In this document: positions 42,696 through 53,788 of the stretch, piece after piece | Position numbering within the stretch: position 1 is the first letter of the stretch | How the letters are laid out: the number at the start of each line of letters is the position of its first letter | NCBI GenBank assembly: GCA_949752735.1 | Contig: OX457052.1 | Coordinates: 31,532,483-31,596,482 of the forward strand | Source: Lumbricus terrestris | Lineage: Eukaryota; Annelida; Clitellata; Crassiclitellata; Lumbricidae | DNA: 64,000 nucleotides | Reading direction: 5' to 3' | Notes under the pieces: generated by a model | Told to the model about the DNA's origin: nothing | Seen by the model: only the letters and a program-made list of their open reading frames with translations | The model's database searches: none | Program-made: the position numbers and the translations under genes

Positions 42696-42910
42696 TGGCG
42701 CACGGTGGTGTAGGGTATGTTCAGTGCCTCGGAGCCGGAAGGCTATGGGTTTGTATCCACCTTAGGCCACCGCGTAGGGACCCTTTAGAAGCACTGTGAG
42801 CAGTCATTCACTCGCAATTGCATATGCGCTTCATGAAACTCCTATTCAGTGTCCGTGCTGTAGTTGGGAGCGCTTCGGATTAGGGTCTTGAAGAGGCAGT
42901 GTAGCAAGTG
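42696..42910 (+). repeat. tRNA-derived SINE with L2-like tail
   Basis: A box A-like tggtgtagggtatgttcag and a box B-like gggtttgtatcc lie ~35 bp apart. The 3' part, gttgggagcgcttcggatta followed by cttgaagaggcag, resembles the L2 tail of the LINE at 7542-9710. A tRNA head with an L2-like tail is the known layout of SINEs mobilised by L2 machinery. Confidence 0.55.
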
Positions 42911-43917
42911 CTCTTACATACATAGGCCTACTTGTACGCTCACCAGACATAATCCTGAACAGTTATACAAGAGAGAGTGGGATGTAGAAGTGAACATTTG
43001 CTGGTACAAATGTGATGTGTACGCATTGTTCTATTTATAGAAACTCTTGATGATATCAGAGAAACTGGAGCTAATAATTGAATTTCATTGTCATATTCGT
43101 GTTCAGCACCTTAAAATCTGTAGGAAAATGCAAATGTCATGCAGGATACATAAATTTCATGAAAATTTGTTGCCCAGTGTTATTTTTATCATCCGCAGAA
43201 ACTTTGCCTATGACGTTCAGTTACGGATTCACAAATTGAGTCCTCAATATATAAAATATCAACAAATGCTAGCAGCTTGGTTCATAAACAACTTCTCTAC
43301 AACTCTTAGTAAGGTCGTATGACATTATCATCATCATGTGTGTTGCAATTTGCAAAAATATCTTCAAGAAATCACATGTATTGTAACGTGATTCTACGGA
43401 AATTTGAAAATATGGAAAAACGTTTTTGCACAGCTGTATCTTCTGAAGTAATGTAAATTCATTATTGAGATTTTTAGGGGTTGTTGCAAATTCTTTCCTC
43501 TACAAATCCTGCTATTTTCACAGAAAAATCTCGATTGGTTACGGAGAAATTGCAGTTTTGCTGGTGGGACATTTTTTATTGAGCCACCCTGTACAACTTA
43601 ATTTTTATAAGCTTCTCCGAAACTCTATCCCCAACCACAAACAGGCCAGGCATTAGGGCAAAACGAACGAGGCTGCAGCCGCCTTGGACCCCGCGTGGCT
43701 CACCTTAATTCTTTAATGTGATGATATTGGCAGCTTTAATCGCTTGGCACCAATACTGCCGAGTGAAAGTGGCTGGATGTTCTGAGAAAGACTCCGAAAG
43801 GACGAGTCTGCCAATAAAGCGAGACACAACTATATAGGCCTCTTGGTGTAGGCTAAATGTAGAGCTGTAGACCTGCCGGTAGAAATCAAATTTTCTAGAT
43901 TATAGAATATATATTAG

Positions 43918-46193
43918 GGTGGTCGTTAAAAATGAAAGTGGGAATTGACTGTTCCCCAAGGCGCCGTTTGGTTCCATTCTCCCCAGAAACATCACTCAAA
44001 AAGTTGTAAGACAAAATATTAATATTTAGGACTAGCACAACGCCATCAAAGTTTTACCCTTATAATAGCAAGACTTCTAATGTTCAAAAGTAGCTATATG
44101 GCTGTAGTCAACCAGGAATCTTCAAACCAGGAATCAATTCAACTACCTGTAGTTGCTCCACACTTAAACATGATAATGCTACTGTCATCGTAATCATGAT
44201 CATCAATTTATATAGCGCCACTTCAAGAAAAATTCCTCTAATGCTAGAAAACCTGTATAACTCACCGCATCACAGATAATATCTATCATATCTTATTTCT
44301 TTACAAATAGTACCTGTTTTACCTTGTCTTGATTGATTATAATAGCGTATTGTTCTTAGACTGCTACAGTAAGGGAACAGTAATAGTATAAATTATATTG
44401 GGGAAAAATAAAAAAATTGTGCGGTTTCATCTGTGTCCGATATAATTAATTTATTCTGGAAAATCACCAAAATTCTTAATGAGGTCTGATTTCCGAGAAA
44501 TATTTCTTTTTCTACCGTCATTGTTCATGGGGTTACTGGGTACAAGGAAAAGGAACTGTAGTAATATTAAAAAGTAGAAATCCATTATTTTTAGATGCGA
44601 ATTTTTATCTCAAATTTAGGCTAAAATGTTTTCGAGCTGAGGCATTATTACACTGTCTCACAATTCAAATTGCATTTGGTCTTTTTATGGGTTTGAGCTA
44701 TGTTGTAGTTTTCACGATTCACTTCCCTCAAAGTGAAATCTCTGGCATGTTGCCCAAGGAAGGTGCTCATCTGCCTCCAAGGGTGTACCAATGGGTGTTG
44801 TCTTGAGAGTGCTATACTTATACCCTTGAATTGGTTGGTCGTCTGAGATGTCCATGCGGCCACTGTAATTTCAGCTGGATCCATTGCTGAGCATGATGTA
44901 GAGATTTGAGTCGCATATAGCTTACGTGTTTGACACCATCGCCTTTCATGCTAATTTATAATAGGTAGTTAATTCACAATAGCTAATAAAGGCAGTGTAA
45001 TTTGAGTCCACTCTTGACAGCACTTTCTGTGTCAATTGTTTGACTCTGTGTTCATGTTTTCAGCTCTAAAAGTAAGCTTATACTTTTAATTGGATAACTT
45101 CTATATTATGAAATAGACAACAATGTGAGTAGTCTTCATCAGGCACTCAATTATGATGCTCTCTTTGGAAGTTGTTTAAAAGCTGCTTTTTGACTCCTAT
45201 GTGGTAATAGGCCTAAGTAATTTCTTTGATCTATAAAAATTATGATCTCAATAATTTCAACATCTATTTTAATTCATTTCTTTACAGCAACTCTTGATAA
45301 ATCTTATCTGTGATGCGCTGTGTCATTCTGCTCTGATTACCACAATAAACGAAAATACATGTGTCATCAGTAGTTTTCTCTAGTTCAACTATTATTGAGG
45401 TCCTTGTCCGTATTATATCAGAATTTGTGTTAAAGTTAAGCATGTAATAAAGAGCCTTTAGTGTAACAAAGAATCCCTGTAGAATAGATAGAAATCAGGA
45501 CTATCAAAAGAACATGGCAATGTGGTGACTTTCTACTACAATAATCTTCATTTAATCACACAATCTGATACACCGCAGAATGATTACAAGTACATGTTAT
45601 ACGAAATACGGCCCACTATAGCACGACACGCAGATCGGTTTTACAGCAGTGGGTTCGGTAGCTTAACACTAATGGCCTAAGTGCTGGATCACTTCTGGTA
45701 GGCCAAGCCAGAAGTGGGAGGGGCTATCTTTATTTTTAGCAGAACCCGAGTCAAGCAACTCAACAGCAAAGTGCCAATGGCAGCTAACAGAAATTTAAAG
45801 TATATTTATAGTAAAGGTTTATGGTCATCGATCTCAGGGACTTACGAGTCAAATACTCGTAAGTGATGGTCAATTGTTCATAAAAATATATAACAAACCA
45901 TTATCATCATTGTAGAAGTCAGACATACTTGTCAGTCGTGCTTGAGTAAAAGAATGTTGCATTTCTTTTAAAACTAGTCATAGGTCCAAAAATGTAGCTA
46001 AATTAGCATTATACTCAAAAAGACGATGAAATTTCGTAAAATCCAAAACTTCAAACACGTTGTGCTAGTCCTAAATAATTTTCTATCGGGATAATTTTTG
46101 GGCTGCATCAGTCTTTTACCAAGTGGCACCAAATGGGGGGTTGGGGAAAGAACAAAAATGAAGTTGAAATTTGCCATTACAGATGCGACCACC

Positions 46194-46195
<2 letters not shown>
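43918..46195. mobile_element. Unclassified TIR element (2.3 kb, TA-rich target)
   Basis: The left end GGGTGGTCG, preceded by atatta, is matched by the inverse CGACCACCC followed by taatat. About 110 bp inside each end is the matched phrase tttaggactagcacaacg, so the arms are homologous over ~130 bp with diverged centres. TA on both sides suits a Tc1/mariner-type target, but no transposase is recognisable in the 2.3 kb interior. A (AT)n run adjoins the right end. Confidence 0.6.

Positions 46196-46233
<38 letters not shown>
46196..46233. repeat. (AT)n microsatellite
   Basis: About 18 AT units immediately right of the TIR element end. Confidence 0.95.
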
Positions 46234-46239
<6 letters not shown>

Positions 46240-47620
46240 AGCCTATAATAGTGTACAGTGTCTATGCCCTCAAAAGGCCATTATTGTTTAAAAAGTCCTC
46301 ATGTAAAATGAGTCATTATATTATGACACTGGGTTCAATAATTACTAGACTATTGTAGGGCCTATTATTATAAGTTGTCTCTTCAGAATTTTAAATAAAA
46401 ACTCGTTTTTGACATGACACGCGATCTACATGTAAGTCTTTCTGCCTGGTAACTTGACTTTTAATCAAATCAAGTAAAACTTGTTTATTCAAGAGATCAA
46501 CAAATCAAAACAGCAAAATGAAAATAATAACAGTGTGCAGTGGAATGAGGAGCAAATAATAATTATCATCGTATACCAGGTAAAAGATCCCTAAACTTAA
46601 TCTAAGTAATCTCAAAAGTAGACTATTCGTATAGTTTTATTTCCAAGAACCAGCTTAATAAATTTTTGCCTATTATTGAAGCGTGATAAAATCCATCACC
46701 AATTTGACTGAAAATTTATCATTTTCTTTAAAATTTCTATTAATTTATTATTTTAGTTGAAGGGATATGCCACCAAAAAGATGTCGCGATTTTGGAAGAA
46801 GATGTAAATGCGAGATTCAAAAAGAAACAACAAAGGCTAAAATTTAGCAGAACCTACATGTGATCAGCGATGCGTCAAGAGCGGTTCACTAACTTAGCCA
46901 GTGACAATATAGAATAATGTTGCTTACGATTTTTTACAATAGTGACATCATTGAGGACTTTGCACGCGTAAAAGTTAACAAGCTAGCTTGTGAACAGAAA
47001 CGTTCTAGAAGATACACTATTGACCAAAGTGTCTAACTCTAACACACCTTCATTTAGAAGGATACAAAAATAGCTTAATTATTAGCCAATCTGAGAATTG
47101 TAGGAAACAATGTTTTTGGGTCAGACGTTGATTTATATGAAGTTCAGGTGTGCAGTGAAGATTACAATGTGGGGTCCTTAGTAAGACTAGTTATTAGCAT
47201 CCTTCTTTAGTTGTCAGTTATTCAAATACGCCAAATTAAGTGAAACGTGACGCTGCTTTCATAGTAAATGCCAGTGTTAAACGGCTGATTTGCACTTCGT
47301 GTTCACTAGTCAATCTTATATCTTATAGCGATCTAGGCTAGAGTTATTTTAAAAAGGTTAGGCACACATAATTATGGTTTTGCAAATACCTTAAATTATT
47401 AGCAGGAAATCAACTTTGCAAATGTTATGCTTGAGAACTCTTATTAGAGAATCGCTTGCTGCCTTGGGCCCCGCACACCCTAATGCTGGGCTTGGCCGCA
47501 AACTTGGGGACCGTCCCTCTGGCCTGGCCCCTAAATCTCCTCCCATGAGTGCTGCATGCTGCTAATTGAAACCCCATTTACCACTATAATTGTATAGGAC
47601 TACCGGCGTAGCCCCTCAGC
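46234..47620. other. Intergenic, no recognisable feature
   Basis: AT-rich sequence. A GC-rich phrase (ttgggccccgcacaccctaa) near 47460-47545 has a distant likeness near 43665. No ORF, TIR pair or RNA structure could be supported. Confidence 0.5.
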
Positions 47621-47627
47621 TGGCCGG

Positions 47628-48072
47628 TGTCACGAAATAGAGTCCCCCGTATTAATTGTATCCCCCAAATTAAAAAAAAGTCGAAAAAACCGCTTTCGCG
47701 TGTATTTGTTTTGCAAATTAATTTTCATCTGCTTTGTTTTGAACAATGACACTAACAGGTATGTTTATTCCTACTGGATAATTTGTGTTGCCCTGTTTTT
47801 AGAGCACTTAAAACATTTAAAACACTTAAGAACACTCAGAGTCACTAAATAAATTCGAGTTGCTTTTATCTGAGCATTGTTTAGGACACTTAAGGCAGTT
47901 AGAGTCACTTTAAATTTAGATTACAGCATGCATTTTTTATTATGCGCATTTTTCAAAAAGGGGATAGAATGGTTTATCCCCCCGGATAGCATAGACCGGC
48001 TAATTCCATCCGGGGGATAGATTAATTCATCCCTCCAGATAGGTTTCAGGGAGGATACTCAGTTTCGTGTCA
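47628..48072. mobile_element. CCGG-target TGT element, intact non-autonomous copy (445 bp)
   Basis: The ends TGTCACGAAATAGAG and CTCAGTTTCGTGTCA are inverted with few mismatches, and CCGG flanks both sides (47624-47627, 48073-48076). The interior has acttaaaacatt..aaacactt phrases and a right part with repeated ccccccggat and ccatccggggga phrases. It uses the same TGTNR start and CCGG target as the 3.8 kb element at 21953-25726. Confidence 0.75.
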
Positions 48073-48327
48073 CCGGCGAGCTGTACATGGTGTAGCCTAC
48101 ATGACCTCACCGCGGGTCGGCGGCATGTTTGACATAATTATCTGAGGTGTATAATAATATTGCATTAGGACAAGCACTCAACGCTATGGTAATATGTTTG
48201 ATTTCGCTGCCGTTGGTCTCTGTCTACGAAGTAAGCAGTTGTAGAGATTTCCCTCTTTTCGTTTGGGGGGGGGGCTGAGCCGCATTTTCGGGGCTTAGCC
48301 CCTAGCCCCCGCCTGTCGCCGCCACTG

Positions 48328-48691
48328 AAATTAAAACATCCATCTGCTTTGTTTTGAACAATGACTCTAACAGGTATGTTTGTTCCTACTAGATAATTTT
48401 TTGCTTTGGTTTTAGAGCACTTAGAACATTCAAAACAATTAAAAACACTCAGAGACACTAAATAAATTCGAGTTGCTTTTCTGTGAGCATCGCTTAGGAC
48501 ACTTAAAACAATTAGTCACTTTGAATTTTGATTACCGCATAAATTTTTCAGTTATATATACTCATTTTTCAATAAAGGGGATAGAATGGTTTGTCCCCCT
48601 TGATAGTCAAGACCGGTTAATTCCATCCTGGGGGATAGATTGATTCATCCCCCCGGATAGCTTTAAGGGGGGGGTAGAATATCACGTGCCA
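48328..48691. mobile_element. CCGG-target TGT element, right piece
   Basis: It matches 47725-48072 of the intact copy from catctgctttgttttgaac to the end CACGTGCCA, followed by CCGG (48692-48695). Its left edge is a hAT terminus (ccgccactg ending at 48327). It complements the left piece at 38647-38742. Confidence 0.7.
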
Positions 48692-48984
48692 CCGGCAACA
48701 CGAATTTATGAGAAAGCGTCTCTCATGCGCATTCTTTCAATAAAATGTTAATATTACATAATTGTAGCCTATCTTCTGAGCAATTAACAGTATTAGATTA
48801 TCCAAGACTTTAAGTTAGAAATCCGTAATGGACGGATGAACAAATTGGACATTGCAGAAGTGATTCTGAAAATAGCACTTCTGTGACGCCCGTCGTCGTC
48901 GGCATCCCCGGTCTCGCCACTTCCCGATCATCATACGAAGAGGCAGCGTGTTGCTATGTTAAGTCCTTAGAGAAAGAGTAAGGC

Positions 48985-49135
48985 ATGGAGGTAGTTACTT
49001 CCGGATTCGAACCCAACCGCTTCCGTGGTGGCCAAAAATCGCTGCCACCTATTCTCTCTATATGAAATCGGAGACTTACTAGACAGCCTTTCACTACGCC
49101 ATAAAATACCAGGATGAACCGGAAATACCGAATCT
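48985..49135 (-). repeat. tRNA-like SINE (minus strand)
   Basis: Read on minus, a box A-like tggcgtagtgaaaggctgtc is followed ~70 bp later by a box B-like gggttcgaatccgg. The spacing suggests a tRNA with a long variable arm (Ser/Leu type), but the arms do not pair as a functional tRNA. Probably a SINE. Confidence 0.45.
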
Positions 49136-49161
49136 TTAGGTCTAGCACCCAAACTTTCCCC

Positions 49162-49260
49162 AGGCCAATGGTCGAGTGGTAAGAGGTCAGTGGTCTGTCA
49201 TTTCTGGGACAGCGGAACTAAGTCCAGGGTTCAAATCCGTTTCTACAGCAAGCTTAGGTA
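49162..49260 (+). repeat. tRNA-like sequence, SINE or tRNA pseudogene
   Basis: A box A-like ggtcgagtggtaagagg and a box B-like gggttcaaatcc enclose ~50 bp, as in class II tRNAs. The acceptor stem does not close, so I do not call a functional tRNA. It adjoins the minus-strand tRNA-like repeat. Confidence 0.45.
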
Positions 49261-49303
49261 ATGGTGAAGCTTCCAATCTCTCCAGCCGCAAAACAACTTC
49301 CGT

Positions 49304-49345
49304 CCATAGGCGTCCGCACATAGGGGCAAGAGGGGGCACTTGCCC
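49304..49345. mobile_element. Isolated left end of a hAT-like MITE (CATRGGCGTCCGCACA)
   Basis: CATAGGCGTCCGCACATAGG followed by gggcaag...cacttgcccc matches, in inverse, the segment ending at 62372. No opposite end is found nearby. Confidence 0.45.
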
Positions 49346-49734
49346 CTTGGAACATCCAAAATTATTTTTCGAACGACTACTTTTGGGTTTTTAACAAATT
49401 TCCTTGCTTTACAACATTAACGATGCTAATGATGCACTAAGTAAAACTAAATATCTACGTTTAGAAACCTCTATAAAATAAACATGCTCTGGAGTTTCTG
49501 TCTTGCATTAAATTTACATGCTCTTACTAAAAACTTCAACCATGAATGTTGGCTTTTACACATTTGCAAGCGCCAATGCCACCTTACACACTTGTACAAG
49601 TTATCGATAAATTACATTAATGTAAATATCTGAAGTTTCTATACTACAACGAACTGAAATTGCGTCAGAGAGACCTGCATATTCGTTTTATCCTAGGCCT
49701 ATATGTATCTATACTATAATTCTGAGATCTGTAA

Positions 49735-49930
49735 TTCTGTATGTATGTCCGCCCCAAGAAAGGCTTAGAAATTGATTCATTTCGCTCCACGAAACAATGT
49801 TTTAGCTTTTCATGCAAATTTGTAGGTCACCGTGACTATTTTCAGCCTTCAGTTCACTTTAAAACTCGAGTTATAGACAATTTAAGTTTCAATATGGAAA
49901 ATTACGCGAAATTCAGACGACATTAACCAT
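49735..49930 (+). repeat. Dispersed ~200-bp repeat with short ORF (copy 2)
   Basis: Related to 30680-30875: it shares gtatgtatgt, ccccaagaaaggctt, gactattttcag and a final cagacgacattaacc. The 61-codon frame ends R-R-H like copy 1. Confidence 0.6.
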
Positions 49931-50397
49931 ACCTATTCTTAGTCATTAACGGTCCTAGACTGCAACCACGCTGCAACGACAGTGGGCTGCATTAGCATAT
50001 ACTTGCCGATATTTGATCTCTTTTGACGACGTCATTTCAAACCATAGACGTGTCAAGTGGTCAATGGCGATAATAACATAGCAAACCGATTTGCAATTAT
50101 ATTTACTAAAATTAATGACGATGTCCAATGTGAACTGGATAAATTATACGGATGCAAAGCATGCACGCTCAAGATATTCAAGCAAGCGCCTTCGCTTTTC
50201 GGGCTTTTAATTTTCATTTTTTCCAAAGACGTCATAGGAGAGCCTTAACTTGAATTATGGTACATGGCCATTCAAAACCGAGGTCATGCATTACGATAAA
50301 GGACATTTTTAATGTTTCGGTACGATGCCATTCAAGCTTAGATTCAAACCCATTAAAATCGGGGTCAGGCATAATCGCAATGATAATAATAACCAAT
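49931..50397. other. Intergenic, unassigned
   Basis: Two short related phrases, atggccattcaaaaccgaggtca and atgccattcaagctta, occur near 50268 and 50325. No gene supported. Confidence 0.45.
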
Positions 50398-50550
50398 CAG
50401 AATGTAACATAATTATGTGAACGATGACTCTTCGATATAGTGTGACTTAAGAAATGGATCCGGGGTGGATTTCCCATGAACACGAAAGACCTTACAACAG
50501 AGGCAAAGTAATTTCAAACATTAGCAGGTGACCTCTATGAACTGGATGGG

Positions 50551-51717
50551 TTGTTGTTTCATGAAAGCAAACTCATTATGCCCAAAGTTATAAGAAAAGA
50601 AATGATGCTCTTGTTGCATGAAGGACATCTGGGTATAGAGAAAACAAAGGCCATGGCACGTTCCTGCCTGTACTGGCCTGGAATATCTCGTGAAATCGAA
50701 GAAATGGTTGGTAGATGTTCTATCTGTAAAGTGTACAAGAGAAAACAACAGTCTGAGCCAATGATGCCGCATGAGGTTCCACAGAAACCTTGGGCCAAAG
50801 TTGGAGTTGATATTTTTCAGTTTGCAGCTAAAGATTATCTTCTGGTAGTTGATTATTTCTCTAAATATCCGGAAATTGCGTTATTGGAAGATAAAACGTC
50901 TGAATCTGTTTTTGAGAAACTGAAAGAAATATTTGCAAGGCATGGAATACCCGATGAAATTATGGCAGATAATAAGCCATTCTCCAGTAGACAGTTTCAA
51001 ATTTTTGCACAGGATTGGGGTTTCAAAATTACAACCTCCAGCCCAAGATATACGCAATCAAACGGTCATGCTGAACGCATGATTCAGACAGTTAAACAGC
51101 TGCTACGCAAAGCCCACGACAGCAACACAGATCCTTACATTGCAGTGCTACAGTACCGTAATGCTCCGCTATCAGGTCTAGATGTTAGTCCTGCTCAATT
51201 GCTAATGAGCCAATCATTAAGAACAAAACTCCCAACGCTCAACCAAAATCTAAAACCAAAAGTCATGAATGTCAGAAAGGACTTGGTATTTAGAAAGCAA
51301 AAACAGAAAATGTATCATGTCCGAACATCCGGGCCTCTTCCGACCTTGAACGAAGGAGATGTTGTTCTTGTTCAACATAATGGAACTTGGACACATGGCG
51401 AAGTGAGTCGAGCGCACTCTGCCCCTCGTTCATATATTGTCAACACAGAGGAAGGGTCGGTCCTTAGACGAAACAGAAGGGATCTCATACAAACCAAAGA
51501 AGATCCACCTGACAGAACACCTCCAATGGAGGATATCGCAGCTCAGGTTCAAGATCAAGGCGAAGTAATAGAACCTTCGGCTCCAGATTCCCAAGCACTT
51601 GCAAGATCGTCTAATAATCAATCAGCAATGGAAACTACTGAAACAAGTGGATTTATTTCGAACTTGAAAACTCGGAGTGGTAGAACCTCTAAGCTTCCTG
51701 CTAGATTTAGTGATTAG
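50551..51717 (+). CDS. Gypsy-type integrase (388 codons, pol 3' part)
   Basis: This is the integrase that would join retrotransposon DNA to the host chromosome. Residues ~20-60 carry the HHCC zinc module (LLHEGHLGIEKT...YWPGI...CSICK). The catalytic core has Asp in GVDIFQ near 90, DNKPFSS with Asp near 140, and Glu in HAERMIQTVK near 176. The region LNEGDVVLVQHNGTWTHGEV near 270 is the C-terminal SH3-like module, followed by a Pro/Gln-rich tail that includes TRSGR. It is the usual order at the end of a gypsy pol. The ATG is internal, since the RT/RNase H part upstream was deleted. The frame is uninterrupted. Confidence 0.88.
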   Translation: MLFHESKLIMPKVIRKEMMLLLHEGHLGIEKTKAMARSCLYWPGISREIEEMVGRCSICKVYKRKQQSEPMMPHEVPQKPWAKVGVDIFQFAAKDYLLVVDYFSKYPEIALLEDKTSESVFEKLKEIFARHGIPDEIMADNKPFSSRQFQIFAQDWGFKITTSSPRYTQSNGHAERMIQTVKQLLRKAHDSNTDPYIAVLQYRNAPLSGLDVSPAQLLMSQSLRTKLPTLNQNLKPKVMNVRKDLVFRKQKQKMYHVRTSGPLPTLNEGDVVLVQHNGTWTHGEVSRAHSAPRSYIVNTEEGSVLRRNRRDLIQTKEDPPDRTPPMEDIAAQVQDQGEVIEPSAPDSQALARSSNNQSAMETTETSGFISNLKTRSGRTSKLPARFSD

Positions 51718-51754
51718 CCTACCATTTGAACTAAACCCTTAATTACTTTAAAGT

Positions 51755-51999
51755 GGAGATGTAACATATGCAAATAATGACTCATCGATATAGAGTCACC
51801 CTTTTTGTAACACTGTGAATAATGACTCTTCGATATAGAGCCACTCTTTAATTACTTTAAAAGGGGAGATGTAACATATGTGAACGATGACTCTTCGATA
51901 TAGAGTCTGGGGTAGTTTGTTTCCGGACATGGACTCGTGTTCACTTCGTGTCGTCTTATCTTAATAAAACATATTAAGTAATGTTATACGAACATTACA
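51755..51999 (+). repeat. 3' LTR with two extra copies of its start
   Basis: The LTR proper is 51870-51999 (TGTAACATATGTGAACG...ACATTACA, 130 bp). Upstream, the PPT plus LTR start (gagatgtaacatatg, aatgactcatcgatatagag) is repeated at ~51754 and more loosely at ~51808, giving three versions of the atgactcttcgatatagag segment. Confidence 0.75.
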
Positions 52000-52128
52000 C
52001 AGAAGTCGCCACGGGTGAGTTTATAGGTAGTCATTTCAGTTTCATTGAAAGATTGGTAAGCAAAAACAGCGACCAATCCGTAAAAATAACCAAGTCGAAT
52101 ATATAAAGTTGTAGGCTGCGCAATATTT

Positions 52129-53646
52129 GGTAAACGTGTATTTTAGCGTCGTAAATTATTTTCACACTTATAATTAATGGCACAAAAAGCGCCTTAAAAT
52201 ATTTCTGCCAACGTGCTATCGCCTAACTGATGTATTATACTTAGAGTTTGTTAAAAAGAAGGAAATCGATTGAAAAATTGTAATTTTTTGTCATAACAAA
52301 CCACCGATCGAAGTTTTTATTCAATTATGATCCTTTCCGGAAGTTGCGTGCGGCAAGTGTGCAATAGGACAGCAGGCAAAAATAAATAAGTAAGTAACAT
52401 TCATCCAGCTTCTATTTCTCTAACCTTCATCCAGCTTTCATTTCTCTCACCTTCATCCAGCTACCATTTCACCTATAGAGAACCTTCATCCAACTTCTAT
52501 TTCACTATAGAGAACCTTCATCCAACTTCCATTTCCATAAAAGTCCAGCTTTTTCCAATGCATCAGCTGTTTTATGAATCCAACTTCTGTTTCAATTATG
52601 ATTATTTTTCATCAATCCAGCTCCAATTTAAGCTAGAATATTTTTATTAACCCAACTTCTATTTCTCGCCCGTTATTTTCGTCAACCCAGCTTCTATTTC
52701 AGATATAAAAATACCATCTGAAGCTTCCATTACTTAAGCGTTTTTTTTTATTCAATCCGGCTTCTATTTCAGATCTACAAATAACTCCATCCAGCTTCCA
52801 TTTCTCATTTTGAAGTTAGGACCGAAGTATTGACGTACACGTTATTTATAGTCGCATGGACCAATATACGTCGATGGTTTGTGCGCGTATACCCCAACTT
52901 CAGGGCAAATGTTGTGGTTCAATGGCGATTCGAACGGCGACTTCGCATGGGAAATGTGACATTTTAAAAACACATTTTCTGTCAATACTCTTGTCCTTAC
53001 CAAATTTTAAGTTTGCTGTTACATCAGTTGGTGAAATCTACGCTATTAGAAATAATTTGCGGCGATTTTTGTGTTATTAAAAGCGTGAAAATAATTTACG
53101 GCGCTAAACTACACGTTTATATCTGAAATAGCTGGGTTGACGAAAATAACAGGCGAGAAATAGAAGCTGGGTTAATAAAAATATTCTAGCTTAAATTGGA
53201 GCTGGATTGATGAAAAATAATCATAATTGAAACAGAAGTTGTAGTCATAAACAGCTGATGCAATTGAAAAAACTGGACTTTTACGAAAATGGAAGTTGGA
53301 TGAAGGTTCTCTATAGGTGAAATGGAAGCTGGATGAAGGTTAGAGAAAAAATAGAAGCTGGATGAATGTTACTTACTTATTTATTTTTGCCTGCTGTCTT
53401 ATTGCACACTTGTCGCACGAATCTTCCGGAAAGAGTCATAATTGAATAACAACTTCGATCGGCGGTTTGTTATGACAAAATATTACAATTTTTCAATCGA
53501 TTTCCTTCTTTTTAACAAATTCTAACTTCAAACTTGTATATTAATACATCAGTTAGGCGATAGCACGTTGGCAGAAATATTTTAAGGCGCTTTTTGTGCC
53601 ATTATAAGCGTTAAAATAATTTACGACTCTAAAATACACGTTTACC
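52129..53646. mobile_element. Large inverted-repeat element with minisatellite arms (1.5 kb)
   Basis: The left end GGTAAACGTGTATTTTAGCG (52129) is matched by its inverse ending at 53646. The ~275-bp outer arms share gccaacgtgctatcgcctaa and gaaggaaatcgattgaaaaa in opposite orientation. Next inside each arm is the ccagcttctatttc minisatellite, forward at 52403-52810 and inverted at 53125-53365. The centre repeats another gcgctaaactacacgttta end near 53100. It starts GGT like the MULE-like MITE, but the flanking 9-mers do not match, so no TSD. Confidence 0.7.
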
Positions 53647-53788
53647 ACAAAGCGATTATTATCGGAGTGTTGTGGGGCAGCAACGCGAACTTATTATTAT
53701 TATTATTATTACATAAATTTATTCCGCGCGCAAGGTCAAACCAAAGTGTGAATCTGAGGCCCGGATAGTTAGCCGCCAGAGGAAGATG

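Larger units (their letters stand above)
40052..43592. mobile_element. Mariner-like element with internal insertions (3.5 kb)
   Basis: The left end reads cagggtggctcaataaaaaa, and the right end is its inverse (ttttttattgagccaccctg), with TA bases outside. Inner matches between the arms (gaatgaatttctaac against gaaagaatttgcaac) extend the TIRs to about 80 bp. A transposase remnant lies on the minus strand near the left end. The centre contains an unrelated pseudogene and a SINE. Confidence 0.7.
38743..48327. mobile_element. hAT element ends 9.6 kb apart, filled by later insertions (putative)
   Basis: The left end CAGTGGCGGCGCCAGG is at 38743 and the right end CCTGTCGCCGCCACTG finishes at 48327. 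The two ends sit at the same breakpoint of a small TGT/CCGG element, whose left and right pieces flank them and add up to ~460 bp, close to the 445 bp intact copy. The flanking 8-mers TAATTTAA and AAATTAAA match at six of eight positions, so this would be an old insertion. Between the ends lie a mariner-like element, a pseudogene, a SINE, a TIR element and a second TGT element. Confidence 0.5.
50403..51999 (+). mobile_element. Deleted Ty3/gypsy LTR retrotransposon (1.6 kb)
   Basis: The outer ends are TGTAACATAATTATG at 50403 and AACATTACA at 51999, with an exact 5-bp TSD CAGAA (50398-50402, 52000-52004). The left LTR is only a fragment (about 50403-50450), fused by deletion to the last part of pol. 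The 3' LTR is 51870-51999, preceded by a polypurine tract aaaaggggaga. gag, protease, RT and RNase H are lost. Confidence 0.8.

Noticed and set aside
49162..49260. Functional tRNA gene
   Set aside because: Boxes A and B are present but the acceptor and anticodon arms do not pair, and a tRNA-like SINE adjoins it.
52129..53646. 9-bp TSD for the GGTAAACGTG inverted-repeat element
   Set aside because: The adjoining 9-mers gcaatattt and acaaagcga do not match, so the MULE assignment is not supported by a TSD here.
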